DNA of 64,000 bases from Pseudoroseicyclus tamaricis (GCF_012070395.1 NZ_JAAFYS010000003.1:62001-126000), one strand, 5' to 3'. Shown: positions 17,737 to 27,860, numbered from the stretch's first letter. Notes: generated by a model not told the origin, from the letters alone. Program-made: numbers and translations.

Positions 17737-19607
17737 CAGCTTGCCCGTTTCATCCCCATGACCCGCGCCCGCGCGCGTGGGTCATTGTCGAAGAGGCTGG
17801 CGAGCTGCTCCGTCATCGCGCCGGCGAGCTGCTCGACATCGGTGATCGTCACCGCCCGCTCGTAATAGCGCGTCACGTCATGGCCGATGCCGATGGCGAT
17901 GAGCTCCACCGCCTTCTTCTTCTCGACCATGGCGATCACGTCGCGCAGGTGCTTCTCGAGGTAGTTGGCCGGGTTCACGGAGAGGGTGCTGTCGTCCACC
18001 GGCGCGCCGTCGGAGATGACCATGAGGATCTTGCGCTGCTCGGGCCGGTTCACCAGCCGCTTGTGCGCCCATTCCAGCGCCTCGCCGTCGATGTTCTCCT
18101 TCAGGAGGCCCTCTTTCATCATGATGCCGAGGTTCTCGCGCACCCGGCGCCACGGCGCATCGGCGCGCTTGTAGACGATGTGGCGGAGGTCGTTCAGCCG
18201 CCCCGGCAGCGGCGGCCGGCCGGCATTGCGCCAGCCCTCGCCCGCCTGCCCGCCCTTCCAGGCGCGCGTGGTGAAGCCGAGGATCTCGACCTTCACCTGG
18301 CAGCGCTCCAGCGTGCGGGCGAGCACGTCGGCGCAGATGGCGGCGATGGAGATGGGGCGCCCCCGCATCGAGCCGGAATTGTCGAGGAGCAGCGTCACCA
18401 CGGTGTCGCGGAACTCGGTGTCCTTCTCGCGCTTGAAACTGAGCGGCGTCGTCGGGTTGGCGACGACGCGGGCGAGGCGGCCGGCATCGAGCGTGCCCTC
18501 CTCCAGGTCGAACTCCCACGACCGGTTCTGCTGCGCCTGCAGGCGGCGCATCAGCTTGTTGGCGAGGCGGGAGACGGCGCCCTTCAGGGGGTCCAGCTGC
18601 TGGTCGAGATAGGCGCGCAGACGCTCGCGCTCGGCGGGCTCGGCGAGATCTTCGGCCGCGATCTCCTCGTCATGGCTATTATCGTAGACCTTGTAGTCCG
18701 GGTCCGCCTCGGAATGGGGGGCGGGGGGCGGAGGCTCGGTCGGCGCCTCGCCCTCGGGCACCAGTTCCTCCTCCATCTCCTCGGCGTCGCCGCCTTCCTG
18801 CTCCATCGAGGCCTGCGCCTCGCCCTCCTCCTCCTGCTCCTGCTGGGACTGCTCGGGCGTGGCATCCTCGACGTCGCCGCCGGAGTTCTGATCGTCCTCG
18901 CCCTCTTCGGTCTCGGGCTCGTCCTCGGCCAGATCGTCGGCGAGGTCATCCTCGGCATCGGGGTCGTCGCCCAGCTGGTCGGCGTAACCGAGGGCGGAGA
19001 TCATGTCGCGGGCGTAGCGGGCGAAGGCCTTCTGGTCGTGCAGGAGGTCGCTCACCTCCTCCAGCCGGTCGCCGAAGCTCTCCTCCAGGTGGCCGCGCCA
19101 GAGATCGAGGACGTTGTCGGCCCCCTTGGGCAGGTCGCGCCCCGTGGCGAGCTGGCGGACGAGGTAGCCGGCGGCTGCGGCAAGCGGCGCCTCGGAGGCC
19201 TCTCGCACCTGGTCATAGCCCTTGCGGCGGGCGTCGGCTCCGATCCTCGCGTCGATGTTCTTGGCGGTGCCGGGCATGTAGCGCGCGCCCAGCGCCTCCA
19301 CCCGCGCCGATTCCATCGCCTCGTAGAGATCGCGGGCCATGGGGCCCTGCGGCTGGTAGCGGTTGGCGACGGCGGCGTCGTGCAGCTTGTGGCGCAGCGC
19401 CAGCCCGTCGGCCGTACCTCGGGCCAGCAGCACCTCCTCGGCCGTCATGCGGCGGGATATCTGCGGCAGGCGGATGGAGTCGTTGGTGCCGCCGGCCGGA
19501 TCGACCGAGAAGGAGACGGCCAGCTCGCGGTCGTCCGCCATCACCTTGGTCGCCTCGGCGAGCGCCTTCTTGAACGGATCGGCCGGGTTGTCGTTGGGCT
19601 TTTTCAT
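17736..19607 (-). CDS. cobT: Aerobic cobaltochelatase subunit CobT
   Basis: 623 residues. The C-terminal third is a von Willebrand A domain with the MIDAS motif D-N-S-G-S-M and a later S-D-G-A-P. The middle (about 215-320) is an extremely acidic Glu/Asp/Gln-rich linker, characteristic of CobT. With CobN and the AAA+ protein CobS it inserts cobalt into hydrogenobyrinic acid diamide in the aerobic B12 route. CobS, usually adjacent, is not next to it here. It starts with ATG 19607, followed downstream by rlmJ. Confidence 0.93.
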   Translation of the reverse strand: MKKPNDNPADPFKKALAEATKVMADDRELAVSFSVDPAGGTNDSIRLPQISRRMTAEEVLLARGTADGLALRHKLHDAAVANRYQPQGPMARDLYEAMESARVEALGARYMPGTAKNIDARIGADARRKGYDQVREASEAPLAAAAGYLVRQLATGRDLPKGADNVLDLWRGHLEESFGDRLEEVSDLLHDQKAFARYARDMISALGYADQLGDDPDAEDDLADDLAEDEPETEEGEDDQNSGGDVEDATPEQSQQEQEEEGEAQASMEQEGGDAEEMEEELVPEGEAPTEPPPPAPHSEADPDYKVYDNSHDEEIAAEDLAEPAERERLRAYLDQQLDPLKGAVSRLANKLMRRLQAQQNRSWEFDLEEGTLDAGRLARVVANPTTPLSFKREKDTEFRDTVVTLLLDNSGSMRGRPISIAAICADVLARTLERCQVKVEILGFTTRAWKGGQAGEGWRNAGRPPLPGRLNDLRHIVYKRADAPWRRVRENLGIMMKEGLLKENIDGEALEWAHKRLVNRPEQRKILMVISDGAPVDDSTLSVNPANYLEKHLRDVIAMVEKKKAVELIAIGIGHDVTRYYERAVTITDVEQLAGAMTEQLASLFDNDPRARARVMGMKRAS

Positions 19608-19734
19608 GGGGCTTCATAAAGCACCGGGGCGGCGCTTCGGCAAGGCGCGATGGCGTCACGGCCGCGCGCTCGCCGCTCCCTTGCGGGCGCCTCTCGCCCA
19701 AATTTCGCCGGAATGCCCCGACAGCCTGCGGGCC

Positions 19735-20418
19735 ATGACCGCCCCCCGCGCCGCGCTCTTCATCGACGCCGAGAACATCTCCCCCGCCCACGCGGACAGC
19801 ATCCTCCGCCTCGCCCGGGGGACGGGCCAGCTCGTCTCCGCCCAGGCCTACGGCGATGCCACGCGCCAGCCAGCCTGGCGGCAGGTTCCAGGCCTCACCT
19901 TCGTGCATGTGGAAGGCAGCCGCCCCTGCGCCACCGATATCCGCCTGATCGTCGACGCCATGCATCAGGCGGCCGAGGGGCGCTGGGACAGGCTCTGTCT
20001 CGCCAGCTCCGACCAGGACTACATCCCGCTCCTCACCGCGCTCCGCGCCATGGGCCGGACTGTGACCCTTCTTGGAGAGGCAAAGGCGCCGCCGGCCCTG
20101 CGCGCCGCCTCCGACGTGTTCCTCGAACTGGGAGCGGAGGAGCCCCCGGCCGCCGCGCCGTCACGTCTGGATCTGAAGGTGCGCGCGCTGATCGCAGAGC
20201 ATAGCGCAAACGGCCGCGGCATGCCGCTGACATCACTCGGATGCCAGATGTCACAGAAGCACGGAGTCGCCGCCAAGTCCCTGGTCGAAGGCACCTGGCG
20301 CTCCTACGCCAAGGCCCGCCCGGCTCTCTTCGAGGTGGACCCACCGGGCGAGGACGCCCGTATCCGCTTCCGCCCTTCCGGCTTCGCGGGCCCGGCACGC
20401 CTCACCAGCGTCGCCTGA
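19735..20418 (+). CDS. NYN domain protein with C-terminal OST-HTH/LOTUS domain
   Basis: A 227-residue protein of the LabA/MARF1-like type. Acidic residues of a PIN-like nuclease core are visible: F-I-D-A-E-N near residue 9, A-T-D-I-R-L-I-V-D-A near 66, and S-S-D-Q-D-Y-I-P near 90. Residues about 145-215 form an OST-HTH/LOTUS-like domain with G-M-P-L-T-S-L-G. I infer a putative RNase or RNA-binding protein. It is divergent from cobT and its ATG was chosen at the conserved first beta strand. Confidence 0.85.
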   Translation: MTAPRAALFIDAENISPAHADSILRLARGTGQLVSAQAYGDATRQPAWRQVPGLTFVHVEGSRPCATDIRLIVDAMHQAAEGRWDRLCLASSDQDYIPLLTALRAMGRTVTLLGEAKAPPALRAASDVFLELGAEEPPAAAPSRLDLKVRALIAEHSANGRGMPLTSLGCQMSQKHGVAAKSLVEGTWRSYAKARPALFEVDPPGEDARIRFRPSGFAGPARLTSVA

Positions 20419-20434
20419 CCCGGCCCGCACTGCA

Positions 20435-20497
20435 CTCGCTTTTCTCGAAATATCCTCGGGGGGGCGCCGGAGGCGCGGGGGGCAGACAGCCCCCCTC
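20435..20497 (-). repeat. Intergenic 3'-end element, copy A3 (AAAAGCGAG tail)
   Basis: On the minus strand: hairpin GGGGGGC-TGTCT-GCCCCCC (20495-20477), a GCGCC-TCC-GGCGC hairpin, CCCCCCCGAGGATATTTC and GAGAAAAGCGAG. It begins 14 bases after the secF stop, in the sense of secF. Confidence 0.75.
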
Positions 20498-20508
20498 CCC
20501 GGCCGGCC

Positions 20509-21477
20509 TCAGGCGTCGACGTTGGCGAACTGCCCGCCCGTCGGCTTCGACGGCTTGTCCCAGTCGCGCTTCACGCCCAGCATCAGCACGATGTTCTTGG
20601 CGACGTAGATGGAGGAGTAGGTCCCCACCACGATGCCCCATGTGATCGCGAAGACGAAGCCGCGGATCACGTCGCCCCCCAGCACCAGCAGCGCGATCAG
20701 GGCCACCAGCGTGGTGCCGGAGGTCATCACCGTGCGGCTCAGCGTCTCGTTGGCGGAGATGTTGAGCACGTCGATCAGCGGCTTGGTCTTGTACTTGCGC
20801 AGGTTCTCCCGCGCCCGGTCGAAGACGACGACCGTGTCGTTGATCGAATAGCCGACGATGGTGAGCAGCGCCGCGATGATCGCCAGGTCGAACTTGATCT
20901 GGAAGAGCGCGAAGATGCCGATCGTCAGCGTCACGTCATGGACCAGCGCCGCCACGGCGCCGACCGAGAACTGCCATTCGAACCGCAGCCAGATGTAGAC
21001 GAGGATCGCCCCCATCGCGCCGAGGACGGAGAGGATGGCCGTCCGGATCAGCTCGCCCGAGACCTTACCGCTGACGCTCTCGGCGGCGGTGAATTCCAGC
21101 GTCGGGTCCACCTGCTGCAGCGCGGTGGCGACGGCGGTCATCGTCTCGGAGGAGACGGAGCCCTCGCCCTCCTGCGACTGGATGCGCACCTGCGCGACGT
21201 GCTGGCCCTCCTCGAAGGTCGGGTCGAACACCTCGGAGATGACGACGTCGCCGAGATCCAGCCCCGCCAGCGCGTCGCGGTAGGCGCCCACGTCCACCGG
21301 CTGCTCCGCCTCGGTGCGGATGGAGGTGCCGCCGGTGAAGTCGATCCCGTAGTTCAGGCCCATGGTGAAGAAGAGGATGATCGAGACGATCATCCCCACC
21401 ACCGAGGCGCCGAAGGTGACGCGCGCGGCCCTGAAGAAGTTGATATTGGTGTCGTCCGGGACGATGCGGAACGCCAT
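20509..21477 (-). CDS. secF: Protein translocase subunit SecF
   Basis: 322 residues, six membrane helices. Shows F-T-G-G-T-S after the first helix, a periplasmic loop, and the conserved N-D-T-V-V-V-F-D-R-x-R-E segment near residue 220. With SecD it uses the proton gradient to finish export through SecYEG. It starts one base after the secD stop and is the last gene of yajC-secD-secF; repeat A3 follows. Confidence 0.96.
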   Translation of the reverse strand: MAFRIVPDDTNINFFRAARVTFGASVVGMIVSIILFFTMGLNYGIDFTGGTSIRTEAEQPVDVGAYRDALAGLDLGDVVISEVFDPTFEEGQHVAQVRIQSQEGEGSVSSETMTAVATALQQVDPTLEFTAAESVSGKVSGELIRTAILSVLGAMGAILVYIWLRFEWQFSVGAVAALVHDVTLTIGIFALFQIKFDLAIIAALLTIVGYSINDTVVVFDRARENLRKYKTKPLIDVLNISANETLSRTVMTSGTTLVALIALLVLGGDVIRGFVFAITWGIVVGTYSSIYVAKNIVLMLGVKRDWDKPSKPTGGQFANVDA

Positions 21478-21478
21478 G

Positions 21479-23140
21479 TCAGATCCTGAGCGTCTTGGGC
21501 CGTTTCCGCTCGAACCACATGACGACGAGCACGCGCGTCACGAAGAGGGCGGTGAAGACCGAGGTGAGGATGCCGATGCCGAGGGTGATGGCGAAGCCAC
21601 GCACCGGGCCGGAGCCGAGGGTGAAGAGGATGGCCGCGATGATCAGCGTGGTGATGTTCGCATCGATGATCGCCGAGAGCGCCCGCTCGTAGCCGAGCTG
21701 GATCGCCCGGGCCGGGCCCTTGGCCGTCCTCATCTCCTCGCGGATCCGCTCGTAGACCAGCACGTTGGCATCCACCGCCATGCCCATCGTCAGCACGATG
21801 CCGGCAATGCCGGGCAGCGTCAGCGTCGCGCCGAGCATGGAGAGGGCGCCGAAGAGCAGGATCATGTTGATGACCAGCGCGAGGTTCGCGAACCAGCCGA
21901 AGAGCCCGTAGGAGACGGCCATCACGACGATGACGGCGACGCCGCCGGCAATGGCGGCTAGCTTGCCGGCATCGATGGAATCCTGCCCCAGCTCCGGCCC
22001 TATGGTGCGCTCCTCGAGGAAGGTCAGCTCGGCCGGCAGGGCGCCGGCGCGCAGCAGGACGGCGAGGTTGGTGGATTCCTCCACCGTGAAGCTGCCGGTG
22101 ATGATGCCCGAGCCGCCCGGAATGGCGGACTGGATCTGCGGGGCGGAGACCACCTCCTCATCGAGCACGATGGCGAAGAGCGCACCGACATTCTCGCCGG
22201 TGTACTCGCCAAAGGCGCGGGCGCCGGTCGGGTTGAAGCGGAAGGAGACGGCCGGCCGCCCGTTCTGGTCGAAGCTCGGCTGCGCGTCCACCAGCTCCTC
22301 GCCGGTGACGACGGGGGCGCTCTCCAGCACGTAGAAGATGCCGTCCTCGTCCAGCGAGGGGAGGACCTCGGCGCCCGCGGGGGCGGAGGCGGAGGCATCG
22401 GAGGTGCGGCTGATCACCGGCTGGAAGGTCAGCTGCGCGGTGGTGCCGATGATGTCCTTGACCTCCTGCGCGGAGCCGACGCCCGGCACCTGCACGAGGA
22501 TGCGGTCGTCGCCCTGGCGGATGATCGTCGGCTCGCGGGTGCCGACCTCGTCGATCCGGCGGCGCACGATCTCCAGCGCCTGGCGGACGGTGCGGTCATC
22601 GCTGGCGGCCTTCTCGGCCTCCGAGAGCTGCACCGTCAGCAGCGTGCCGTTCATGGAAATGGAGAGATCCGAGGCGCCCGCGCCGGTCAGCGTGGTCACC
22701 GGCGTCGCGAGCCCGCGCGCCAGCTCCAGCGCCCGTTCGGCGCCCGCGGCCTCGGAGATGCGCACGCGCAGCTCCCCCTCGGGGCCGTCCTCGCGGGTGA
22801 CGAAGCCCACCGTCTCGCGCTCGGCGGCCAGCGTGTCCCGCAGCTCGGGCCAGAGCGCCTCCATCCGGGTGGCGTAGACATCCTGCACCTGCACCTCGGC
22901 AAGGAGGTGGGCGCCGCCGCGCAGGTCGAGCCCGAGGTTGACGAGCCCGTCGGGCAGCCAGCTCGGCCAGAGGCCGGCCTCGAACTCGAGCTCCTGCGTC
23001 GTCAGCCCCCGCTCGATGGCGGCTTCGGCGTCGTTGGACCGTTCGACCCGCTGGTAGAAGGCATTGGGCAGCGCCAGGAGGAGCCCGGCCAGGCAGACGG
23101 CCCAGACGAAGAGCCGGCGCCAGAGGGGGATGTGCAGCAT
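21479..23140 (-). CDS. secD: Protein translocase subunit SecD
   Basis: 553 residues with an N-terminal membrane helix, a large periplasmic domain with L-G-L-D-L-R-G-G, and five C-terminal helices including G-M-A-V-D-A-N-V-L-V-Y-E-R-I. SecD pulls exported proteins on the periplasmic side. It is four bases downstream of yajC and followed by secF, an ordinary operon. Confidence 0.96.
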   Translation of the reverse strand: MLHIPLWRRLFVWAVCLAGLLLALPNAFYQRVERSNDAEAAIERGLTTQELEFEAGLWPSWLPDGLVNLGLDLRGGAHLLAEVQVQDVYATRMEALWPELRDTLAAERETVGFVTREDGPEGELRVRISEAAGAERALELARGLATPVTTLTGAGASDLSISMNGTLLTVQLSEAEKAASDDRTVRQALEIVRRRIDEVGTREPTIIRQGDDRILVQVPGVGSAQEVKDIIGTTAQLTFQPVISRTSDASASAPAGAEVLPSLDEDGIFYVLESAPVVTGEELVDAQPSFDQNGRPAVSFRFNPTGARAFGEYTGENVGALFAIVLDEEVVSAPQIQSAIPGGSGIITGSFTVEESTNLAVLLRAGALPAELTFLEERTIGPELGQDSIDAGKLAAIAGGVAVIVVMAVSYGLFGWFANLALVINMILLFGALSMLGATLTLPGIAGIVLTMGMAVDANVLVYERIREEMRTAKGPARAIQLGYERALSAIIDANITTLIIAAILFTLGSGPVRGFAITLGIGILTSVFTALFVTRVLVVMWFERKRPKTLRI

Positions 23141-23144
23141 TATG

Positions 23145-23426
23145 TCAGCTCTTGGCCGGCTCGGTCTTGGAGACGACCTGGGCGATGGTCGCCTTGACGA
23201 CGCGGACGGTGACGCCGGAGGCGATCTCGACCTCGATCTCGTCGCCTTCCTTCACGCGGGAGACCTTGCCGACAATGCCCCCTTGCGTGACGACCTGATC
23301 GCCGCGCCGCAGGGCCTGCACCATCGCCTGGTGCTCTTTGACCTTCTTCTGCTGGGGACGGATCAGGAAGAAATACATGATCGCGAAGATGGCGATCAGC
23401 GGGACGATAGAAGCAACGCCTTCCAT
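23145..23426 (-). CDS. yajC: Preprotein translocase subunit YajC
   Basis: A 93-residue protein with one N-terminal helix followed by F-L-I-R-P-Q-Q-K-K, the YajC hallmark, and a small soluble domain with G-D-x-V-V-T-x-G-G-I-V-G-K-V. First gene of the yajC-secD-secF operon. Its promoter should lie in 23427-23557, shared with the divergent pentapeptide gene. Confidence 0.95.
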   Translation of the reverse strand: MEGVASIVPLIAIFAIMYFFLIRPQQKKVKEHQAMVQALRRGDQVVTQGGIVGKVSRVKEGDEIEVEIASGVTVRVVKATIAQVVSKTEPAKS

Positions 23427-23557
23427 GGGACCTCTCTACTGGCGGGGGCCGTCGGGCCCTCTCGGACGGGTGCGGCACCCTAGGGTTGGCGGAACGGCTT
23501 GTCCACCGGGGGGTTCGCGTGGCGATATAGGGGAGAGCGGGATGGAGGGCTAGGGGG

Positions 23558-24892
23558 ATGGGGGAACGAGGCGTCACGCTGACGCTACCGCTGACGGAGC
23601 GGGAGCTGGCTGTGTTGGGGCTGGTGGCGTTGGTGACAGTGGTATCTGCGCTGGTATATGCTCTCTACCCGTCGATCGCAGGCGAGAGTGTTCGCAAGCG
23701 ACCAGTCTGGCTCAGCGCCATCATCGCTGTCGCGGCTCCCCTCTTTGTTCTTGCGACCATCGCGGCAGCAGTTGTTCTGTGGACTGTGGCGGGAGGTCAG
23801 GGTGAGGCCGATACGCCCGCAACCGGTCTCGGCGCGGGCGCCCTAATCGCCGCTCTACTCGGCGCGCCGCTGGTCATCTGGCGAAGCTGGGTTGCGCATC
23901 GGACGGCAGACGTGGCCGAGGAGAACCACAAGACCGAGCTATTCAACAAGGCCATCGAGAATCTGGGCGCTGTGCGTTCCGTCATCGTCTTGTCGGAAGG
24001 GGAAGACGGAACCCAAACTTTTCGAGAAGCTACAGAAAAGAACAAGGAAGTCAGAATTGGCGCAATTCTCGCACTAACCCGCCTCTCAAGAGCAAATGAC
24101 GACATCCATGTACAAGTCATGAAGATCCTTTCTTCATATATTTCGGAGAATGCCAGAATAGGTCAGCGTAGGGACGACCAAGACCAAATCGACAGTGATG
24201 TTCAAGAAGCTCTGACGGCAATTGGTGGACGTACGCTCCGAGCACATGCCATAGAAGGAATGGAGAGTCACCGTATAACTCTGACAGACTGCGACCTGAG
24301 CGGAGCAAACTTTAGCAAATTGAATTTGTCGGGTCTGAATTTCCTACGCTGCAATTTCACGCGCGCTAGGTTTGGGTTCACCAAAGCTAAACTAGCTCAG
24401 TTCGAGGACTGCAAATTTAACGAAGCTTCGTTCTTCGCCGGCGAGTTTACAAACTGTTATTTTGGATCCTGCAGATTTAAGGATTCAATGCTGAGATCAA
24501 CAAGAATTGAGGAAAGCTCGTTTCAACACACTTCATTCTTGAAGGTAAGGTTAGATTCCATCCTTTTGGACGGCTCGCGGTTCTTCATGTGTTCCATTTT
24601 CGAATCTCACCTTGACTGGAATATGGTCGGAAAGGAGGTCTCTTTTTACAATTGTGCGTTCTATATTTCGGACATCCGGTCCAAGACAATATCTGCAAGC
24701 ATTCTCTCTAACTCGTTTGGCGACGCTTCTGTCCGAGCCCGAGATGGAGCAGGAGAGATCGTTGAGTTGCCGACCCACTGGCCCCGGTTCATTCTGCCGA
24801 AATATCGCTTTGAAGGTGAATGGCAGAAGTGGGTCGATTCACCCGAAACCTACGACCCCACCCAGGCCCCCGGCGCCTCTAACTCATCCTGA
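23558..24892 (+). CDS. Membrane-anchored pentapeptide-repeat protein, mosaic base composition
   Basis: 444 residues. Three hydrophobic segments lie in the first 110 residues. A helical stretch (about 115-225, with [12 protein letters not shown]) resembles the region that precedes pentapeptide repeats in many such proteins. From about 230 to 390 the chain follows the A(D/N)LXX pattern ([19 protein letters not shown], with Ser/Phe every fifth residue), a right-handed quadrilateral beta-helix. The first 430 bases match host GC; 24421-24480 is 43% and 24481-24540 is 38% GC by my count, so the repeat half looks acquired. No function is assigned; phage-defence or effector roles are only possibilities. 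Confidence 0.8.
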   Translation: MGERGVTLTLPLTERELAVLGLVALVTVVSALVYALYPSIAGESVRKRPVWLSAIIAVAAPLFVLATIAAAVVLWTVAGGQGEADTPATGLGAGALIAALLGAPLVIWRSWVAHRTADVAEENHKTELFNKAIENLGAVRSVIVLSEGEDGTQTFREATEKNKEVRIGAILALTRLSRANDDIHVQVMKILSSYISENARIGQRRDDQDQIDSDVQEALTAIGGRTLRAHAIEGMESHRITLTDCDLSGANFSKLNLSGLNFLRCNFTRARFGFTKAKLAQFEDCKFNEASFFAGEFTNCYFGSCRFKDSMLRSTRIEESSFQHTSFLKVRLDSILLDGSRFFMCSIFESHLDWNMVGKEVSFYNCAFYISDIRSKTISASILSNSFGDASVRARDGAGEIVELPTHWPRFILPKYRFEGEWQKWVDSPETYDPTQAPGASNSS

Positions 24893-24968
24893 ACCCTTCC
24901 CCTTCGCCCCCACATCCGGCATATCCGCCTCACCTCACGCCCACCGGGGCAAGCCAAGGAGAGAGGAC

Positions 24969-26261
24969 ATGCACGACATCCGCGCCATCCGCGAGAACCC
25001 GACCGCCTTCGACGCGGCCTTGGGCCGCCGGGGGATGTCTGGCGTCTCCTCCGAGATCCTGAGCCTCGACGAGGGCCGCCGCGCCAGGATCCAGGCCGCC
25101 GAGGAGGCGCAGGCCGAGCAGAACCGCGCCTCCAAGGAGGTCGGCGCCGCCAAGGCCAAGGGCGACGAGGCGGAGTTCGAGCGCCTGCGCGCCCTCGTCG
25201 CCGAGAAGAAGGCCGAGGTCGCCCGCCTCAACGAAGAGGCGAAGGCGGAGGACGCCAAGCTCCGCGACCTCCTCCTCGGCATCCCCAACCTGCCCGACGA
25301 GGCCATCCCCGATGGCGCCGACGAGGCGGATAACGTCGAGCTGAAGCGCTGGGGCTCCCCCCGCAACTTCTCCTTCACCCCGAAGGAGCATTACGAGATC
25401 GCCGGCGTGGCCGCGGGGCTCGATTTCGAGGCCGGCGCCAAGCTCTCCGGCAGCCGTTTCGTCGTGCTCAAGGGCGCCGCTGCCCGGCTGCATCGGGCGC
25501 TGGCGCAGTTCATGCTGGATACGCATGTCGAAGAGCATGGGCTGATGGAGACGATCACCCCCGTGCTCGTGCGCGAGGAGATGATGGTCGGCACCGGGCA
25601 GCTGCCGAAGTTCGGCGAGGACAGCTACCAGACCACCAACGGCTGGTGGCTGATCCCCACCGCCGAGGTGACGCTGACCAACCTCGTGAACGGTGAGCTG
25701 CTCGACGAGGCCGCCCTGCCCCAGCGCTACGTGGCCCACACGCAATGCTTCCGCTCAGAGGCCGGCTCGGCGGGGCGCGACACCTCCGGCATGCTGCGCC
25801 AGCACCAGTTCGAGAAGGTCGAGATGGTCTCCATCACGACGCCCGAGACCTCTGCCGACGAGCATGAGCGCATGACCGAGCGGGCCGAGGCGATCCTCGA
25901 GAAGCTCGAGCTGCCCTATCGGCGCGTCGTGCTCTGCGCCGGCGATCTCGGCGCGGGGATGCGCAAGACGCATGACCTCGAGGTCTGGCTGCCGGGGCAG
26001 AACACCTACCGCGAGATCAGCTCCGTCTCTGTTGCCGGCGATTACCAGGCGCGCCGCATGAACGCCCGCTACCGGCCCGAGGGCGGCGGCAAGCCCGAGT
26101 TCGTGCATACGCTCAACGGCTCCGGCCTCGCCGTCGGACGGACGCTGATCGCGGTGGTGGAGAACGGCCAGCAGGAGGACGGCTCCGTCTCCCTGCCCCG
26201 GGCGCTGCACCCCTACCTGCGGGGCGCGACGCGGATCACGGCGGACGGGGCGCTGGCCTGA
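24969..26261 (+). CDS. serS: Seryl-tRNA synthetase
   Basis: 430 residues. An N-terminal antiparallel coiled coil (about 30-100) contacts the long tRNA-Ser arm. Class II motifs are visible: motif 2 around [12 protein letters not shown], and motif 3 near the end with [18 protein letters not shown] lies about seven bases before ATG 24969, which decides the start against the upstream in-frame region belonging to the pentapeptide gene's shadow. Single gene, followed by repeat A4. Confidence 0.96.
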   Translation: MHDIRAIRENPTAFDAALGRRGMSGVSSEILSLDEGRRARIQAAEEAQAEQNRASKEVGAAKAKGDEAEFERLRALVAEKKAEVARLNEEAKAEDAKLRDLLLGIPNLPDEAIPDGADEADNVELKRWGSPRNFSFTPKEHYEIAGVAAGLDFEAGAKLSGSRFVVLKGAAARLHRALAQFMLDTHVEEHGLMETITPVLVREEMMVGTGQLPKFGEDSYQTTNGWWLIPTAEVTLTNLVNGELLDEAALPQRYVAHTQCFRSEAGSAGRDTSGMLRQHQFEKVEMVSITTPETSADEHERMTERAEAILEKLELPYRRVVLCAGDLGAGMRKTHDLEVWLPGQNTYREISSVSVAGDYQARRMNARYRPEGGGKPEFVHTLNGSGLAVGRTLIAVVENGQQEDGSVSLPRALHPYLRGATRITADGALA

Positions 26262-26287
26262 GGGGGGCGGCCGGCTGGGCCGGCCGC

Positions 26288-26345
26288 GTGGGGGCTCTGC
26301 CCCCACACCCCCGAGGTATTTTCGGCCAGATGAAAGGGGATCCCT
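26288..26345 (+). repeat. Intergenic 3'-end element, copy A4 (GGCCAGATGAA tail)
   Basis: Hairpin GTGGGGGC-TCT-GCCCCCAC, then ACCCCCGAGGTATTTTCGG and CCAGATGAAAGGGGATCC. It begins 27 bases after the serS stop, in the sense of serS, and shares its tail type with copies A2 and A7. Confidence 0.75.
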
Positions 26346-26363
26346 TGCGGGGCGAGCGGCCCG

Positions 26364-27137
26364 TCAGGGGCGGAGAGCGTCGGCGTAGGCGCGCATCTCG
26401 CGCGGCAGCCATTTCGAGAACCGTGGCGCCAGACGCTCGTATCGGGCGATGAAATCGGGGTGGCTCTCGTAGAGGCCCGCCAGGCCGGCATAAGCGTCCG
26501 GCGGGCAGGCTTCTCCCCACATCCTCGCCATCAGGGCGCGATGCCGGTCGAATGCCTCCGCCGCGCCACGGGCCGTCTGCCCCGCCTCGAAGGCGGCGAC
26601 AAGACCGGCCTCGACCTCCTTCAGCTCCGCCATCAGGCCCTCCATCCCCTCGGGCATCGCAGCAACCGCGGCGCGGGAGGTCTCGATGGCCTGCGCCATC
26701 TCCACCCCGTAGGTCGCCACCAGCGAGGCCTCGTACTCCGCCTGCTTCTCTGCCGAATGCGGCGCATAGAGCTGATCTGTCATTCCAAAGTCTCCCGTTT
26801 CGATGCTCTCGATCGCGCGATCCAGTTCCGCCAGGAGGCCCGCCAGCCGCTCCGCCTCCGCCGCCAGGCGGTGGCGCTGGCGCCTCAGCCGCCCCGCCGC
26901 GCCACCCGGCTCCTCCAGCACCGAGGCGATCTCGGCGAGGGAGAGCCCGAAGGCGCGGTAGAACAGGATCTCCTGCAGGCGCAGGCGCTCCGCCTGACCG
27001 TAGAGGCGGTAGCCGCCCCGGCTCTGGTGCGCGGGCAGGAGGAGGCCGATCTCGTGGTAGTGGTGCAGCGTTCGCACGCTCACCCCGGCCAGCCCCGCCA
27101 GCTCCGACACCGTATATTCCCGAACCGAATCACGCAT
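26364..27137 (-). CDS. MerR family regulator with TipAS ligand-binding domain
   Basis: 257 residues. The N-terminal MerR HTH (Y-T-V-S-E-L-A-x-L-A-G-V-S-V-R-T-L-H-H-Y) is followed by a dimerisation helix and, from about 130, a TipAS domain, which in TipA-type proteins binds thiopeptides and other amphipathic drugs. It lies eight bases after the 72-residue gene and belongs to the VOC-smORF-TipAS operon. The ligand is unknown. Such regulators usually activate their own operon. Confidence 0.88.
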   Translation of the reverse strand: MRDSVREYTVSELAGLAGVSVRTLHHYHEIGLLLPAHQSRGGYRLYGQAERLRLQEILFYRAFGLSLAEIASVLEEPGGAAGRLRRQRHRLAAEAERLAGLLAELDRAIESIETGDFGMTDQLYAPHSAEKQAEYEASLVATYGVEMAQAIETSRAAVAAMPEGMEGLMAELKEVEAGLVAAFEAGQTARGAAEAFDRHRALMARMWGEACPPDAYAGLAGLYESHPDFIARYERLAPRFSKWLPREMRAYADALRP

Positions 27138-27145
27138 GGGAGGTC

Positions 27146-27364
27146 TTATGGGGCCTCACGCAGCGTGAGGGTCAAGCGCCCGAGGCTGAGGCTCCACACG
27201 GGCGCCTGCGGCCCCGACTTGGCAGGCGGCGCAGGGGGTGGATCAACCCGCACCTCGGCCAGCAGCCGAGCCGCGATGCCGCCGCGCAGGCCCGGGAGCA
27301 GGGATGTCGTCCCCGGTGCCTCGCCGGGCGGGGCGGCGAGAGCGGCGAATTCCTGATGTGTCAT
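27146..27364 (-). CDS. Small hypothetical protein, 72 residues
   Basis: The gene sits 21 bases after the VOC gene and eight before the TipAS regulator, on the same strand, with GGGGAGAG upstream of ATG 27364. The product is Pro/Ala-rich with no helix or Cys motif; it ends in an alternating Leu pattern (S-L-S-L-G-R-L-T-L-T-L). I do not recognise a family. Operon position and RBS are the only support that it is real. Confidence 0.55.
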   Translation of the reverse strand: MTHQEFAALAAPPGEAPGTTSLLPGLRGGIAARLLAEVRVDPPPAPPAKSGPQAPVWSLSLGRLTLTLREAP

Positions 27365-27385
27365 GTCACTCTCCCCGGCGGGCGG

Positions 27386-27769
27386 TCAGCCGTAGCTGAC
27401 CACCTCGATCTCGACGCCGTTCTCTTCGCGGAAGTAGAACCTCCGCCCCGGCTCGTAATCGGCGTGGGAATGGGGAGCGTAGCCCGCCGCCGTCACCCGG
27501 GCCTCGGCGGCGGAGAGGTCATCCACCACCACGCCGATGTGGTTCAGCCCTGCCCGCCGCGTGTAGCTGTCGGTCGCCTCCTCCGGCGCGTGGCCGGGCG
27601 GGCCGCTGTAGAGGGCGAGGTAGTCGCCCTCCCCGCCCACGTGCACCGTCCGGCCGCCGTGGATCGCCTCCCCCTGCCAGCGGATGCGCCAGCCGAAGAG
27701 GGTGCAGAGCATCTCCGCCGTCGCCGCCGGGTCCGCCACCGTGATGTTCACATGTTCCAGTCGTCCCAT
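27386..27769 (-). CDS. VOC (glyoxalase/dioxygenase-fold) family protein
   Basis: A 127-residue protein starting M-G-R-L-E-H-V-N-I-T-V, the first beta strand with its metal-ligand His. G-L-N-H-I-G-V-V-V starts the second beta-alpha-beta unit, and an E-N-G-V-E-I-E-V segment ends the protein with a Glu ligand. The length suits a single VOC module. It is the first gene of an operon with the 72-residue protein and the TipAS regulator. The SoxR-box-like dyad 40 bases upstream suggests control by redox stress; a detoxifying role is inferred. Confidence 0.85.
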   Translation of the reverse strand: MGRLEHVNITVADPAATAEMLCTLFGWRIRWQGEAIHGGRTVHVGGEGDYLALYSGPPGHAPEEATDSYTRRAGLNHIGVVVDDLSAAEARVTAAGYAPHSHADYEPGRRFYFREENGVEIEVVSYG

Positions 27770-27808
27770 CTCTTGATCCTTTCCTGTGAGGGCGAATCAG
27801 GTGTACTT

Positions 27809-27826
27809 TCTCAAGTGCGCTTTAGG
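27809..27826. promoter_or_regulatory. SoxR-box-like operator
   Basis: TCTCAAGTGCGCTTTAGG matches 13 of 18 positions of the E. coli SoxR operator dyad (CCTCAAGTTAACTTGAGG). It lies between the divergent VOC operon and soxR, 35 bases before the soxR ATG and 40 before the VOC ATG, so SoxR may control both. Confidence 0.6.
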
Positions 27827-27860
27827 TCAAGCGCGGCTTGGCGAGTTGATGGAGGGCGGT

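Noticed and set aside
23558-24892. Calling the pentapeptide protein a fluoroquinolone-protection (Qnr) protein
   Set aside because: It has N-terminal membrane helices and an irregular repeat region, unlike the soluble Qnr/MfpA proteins made only of repeats.
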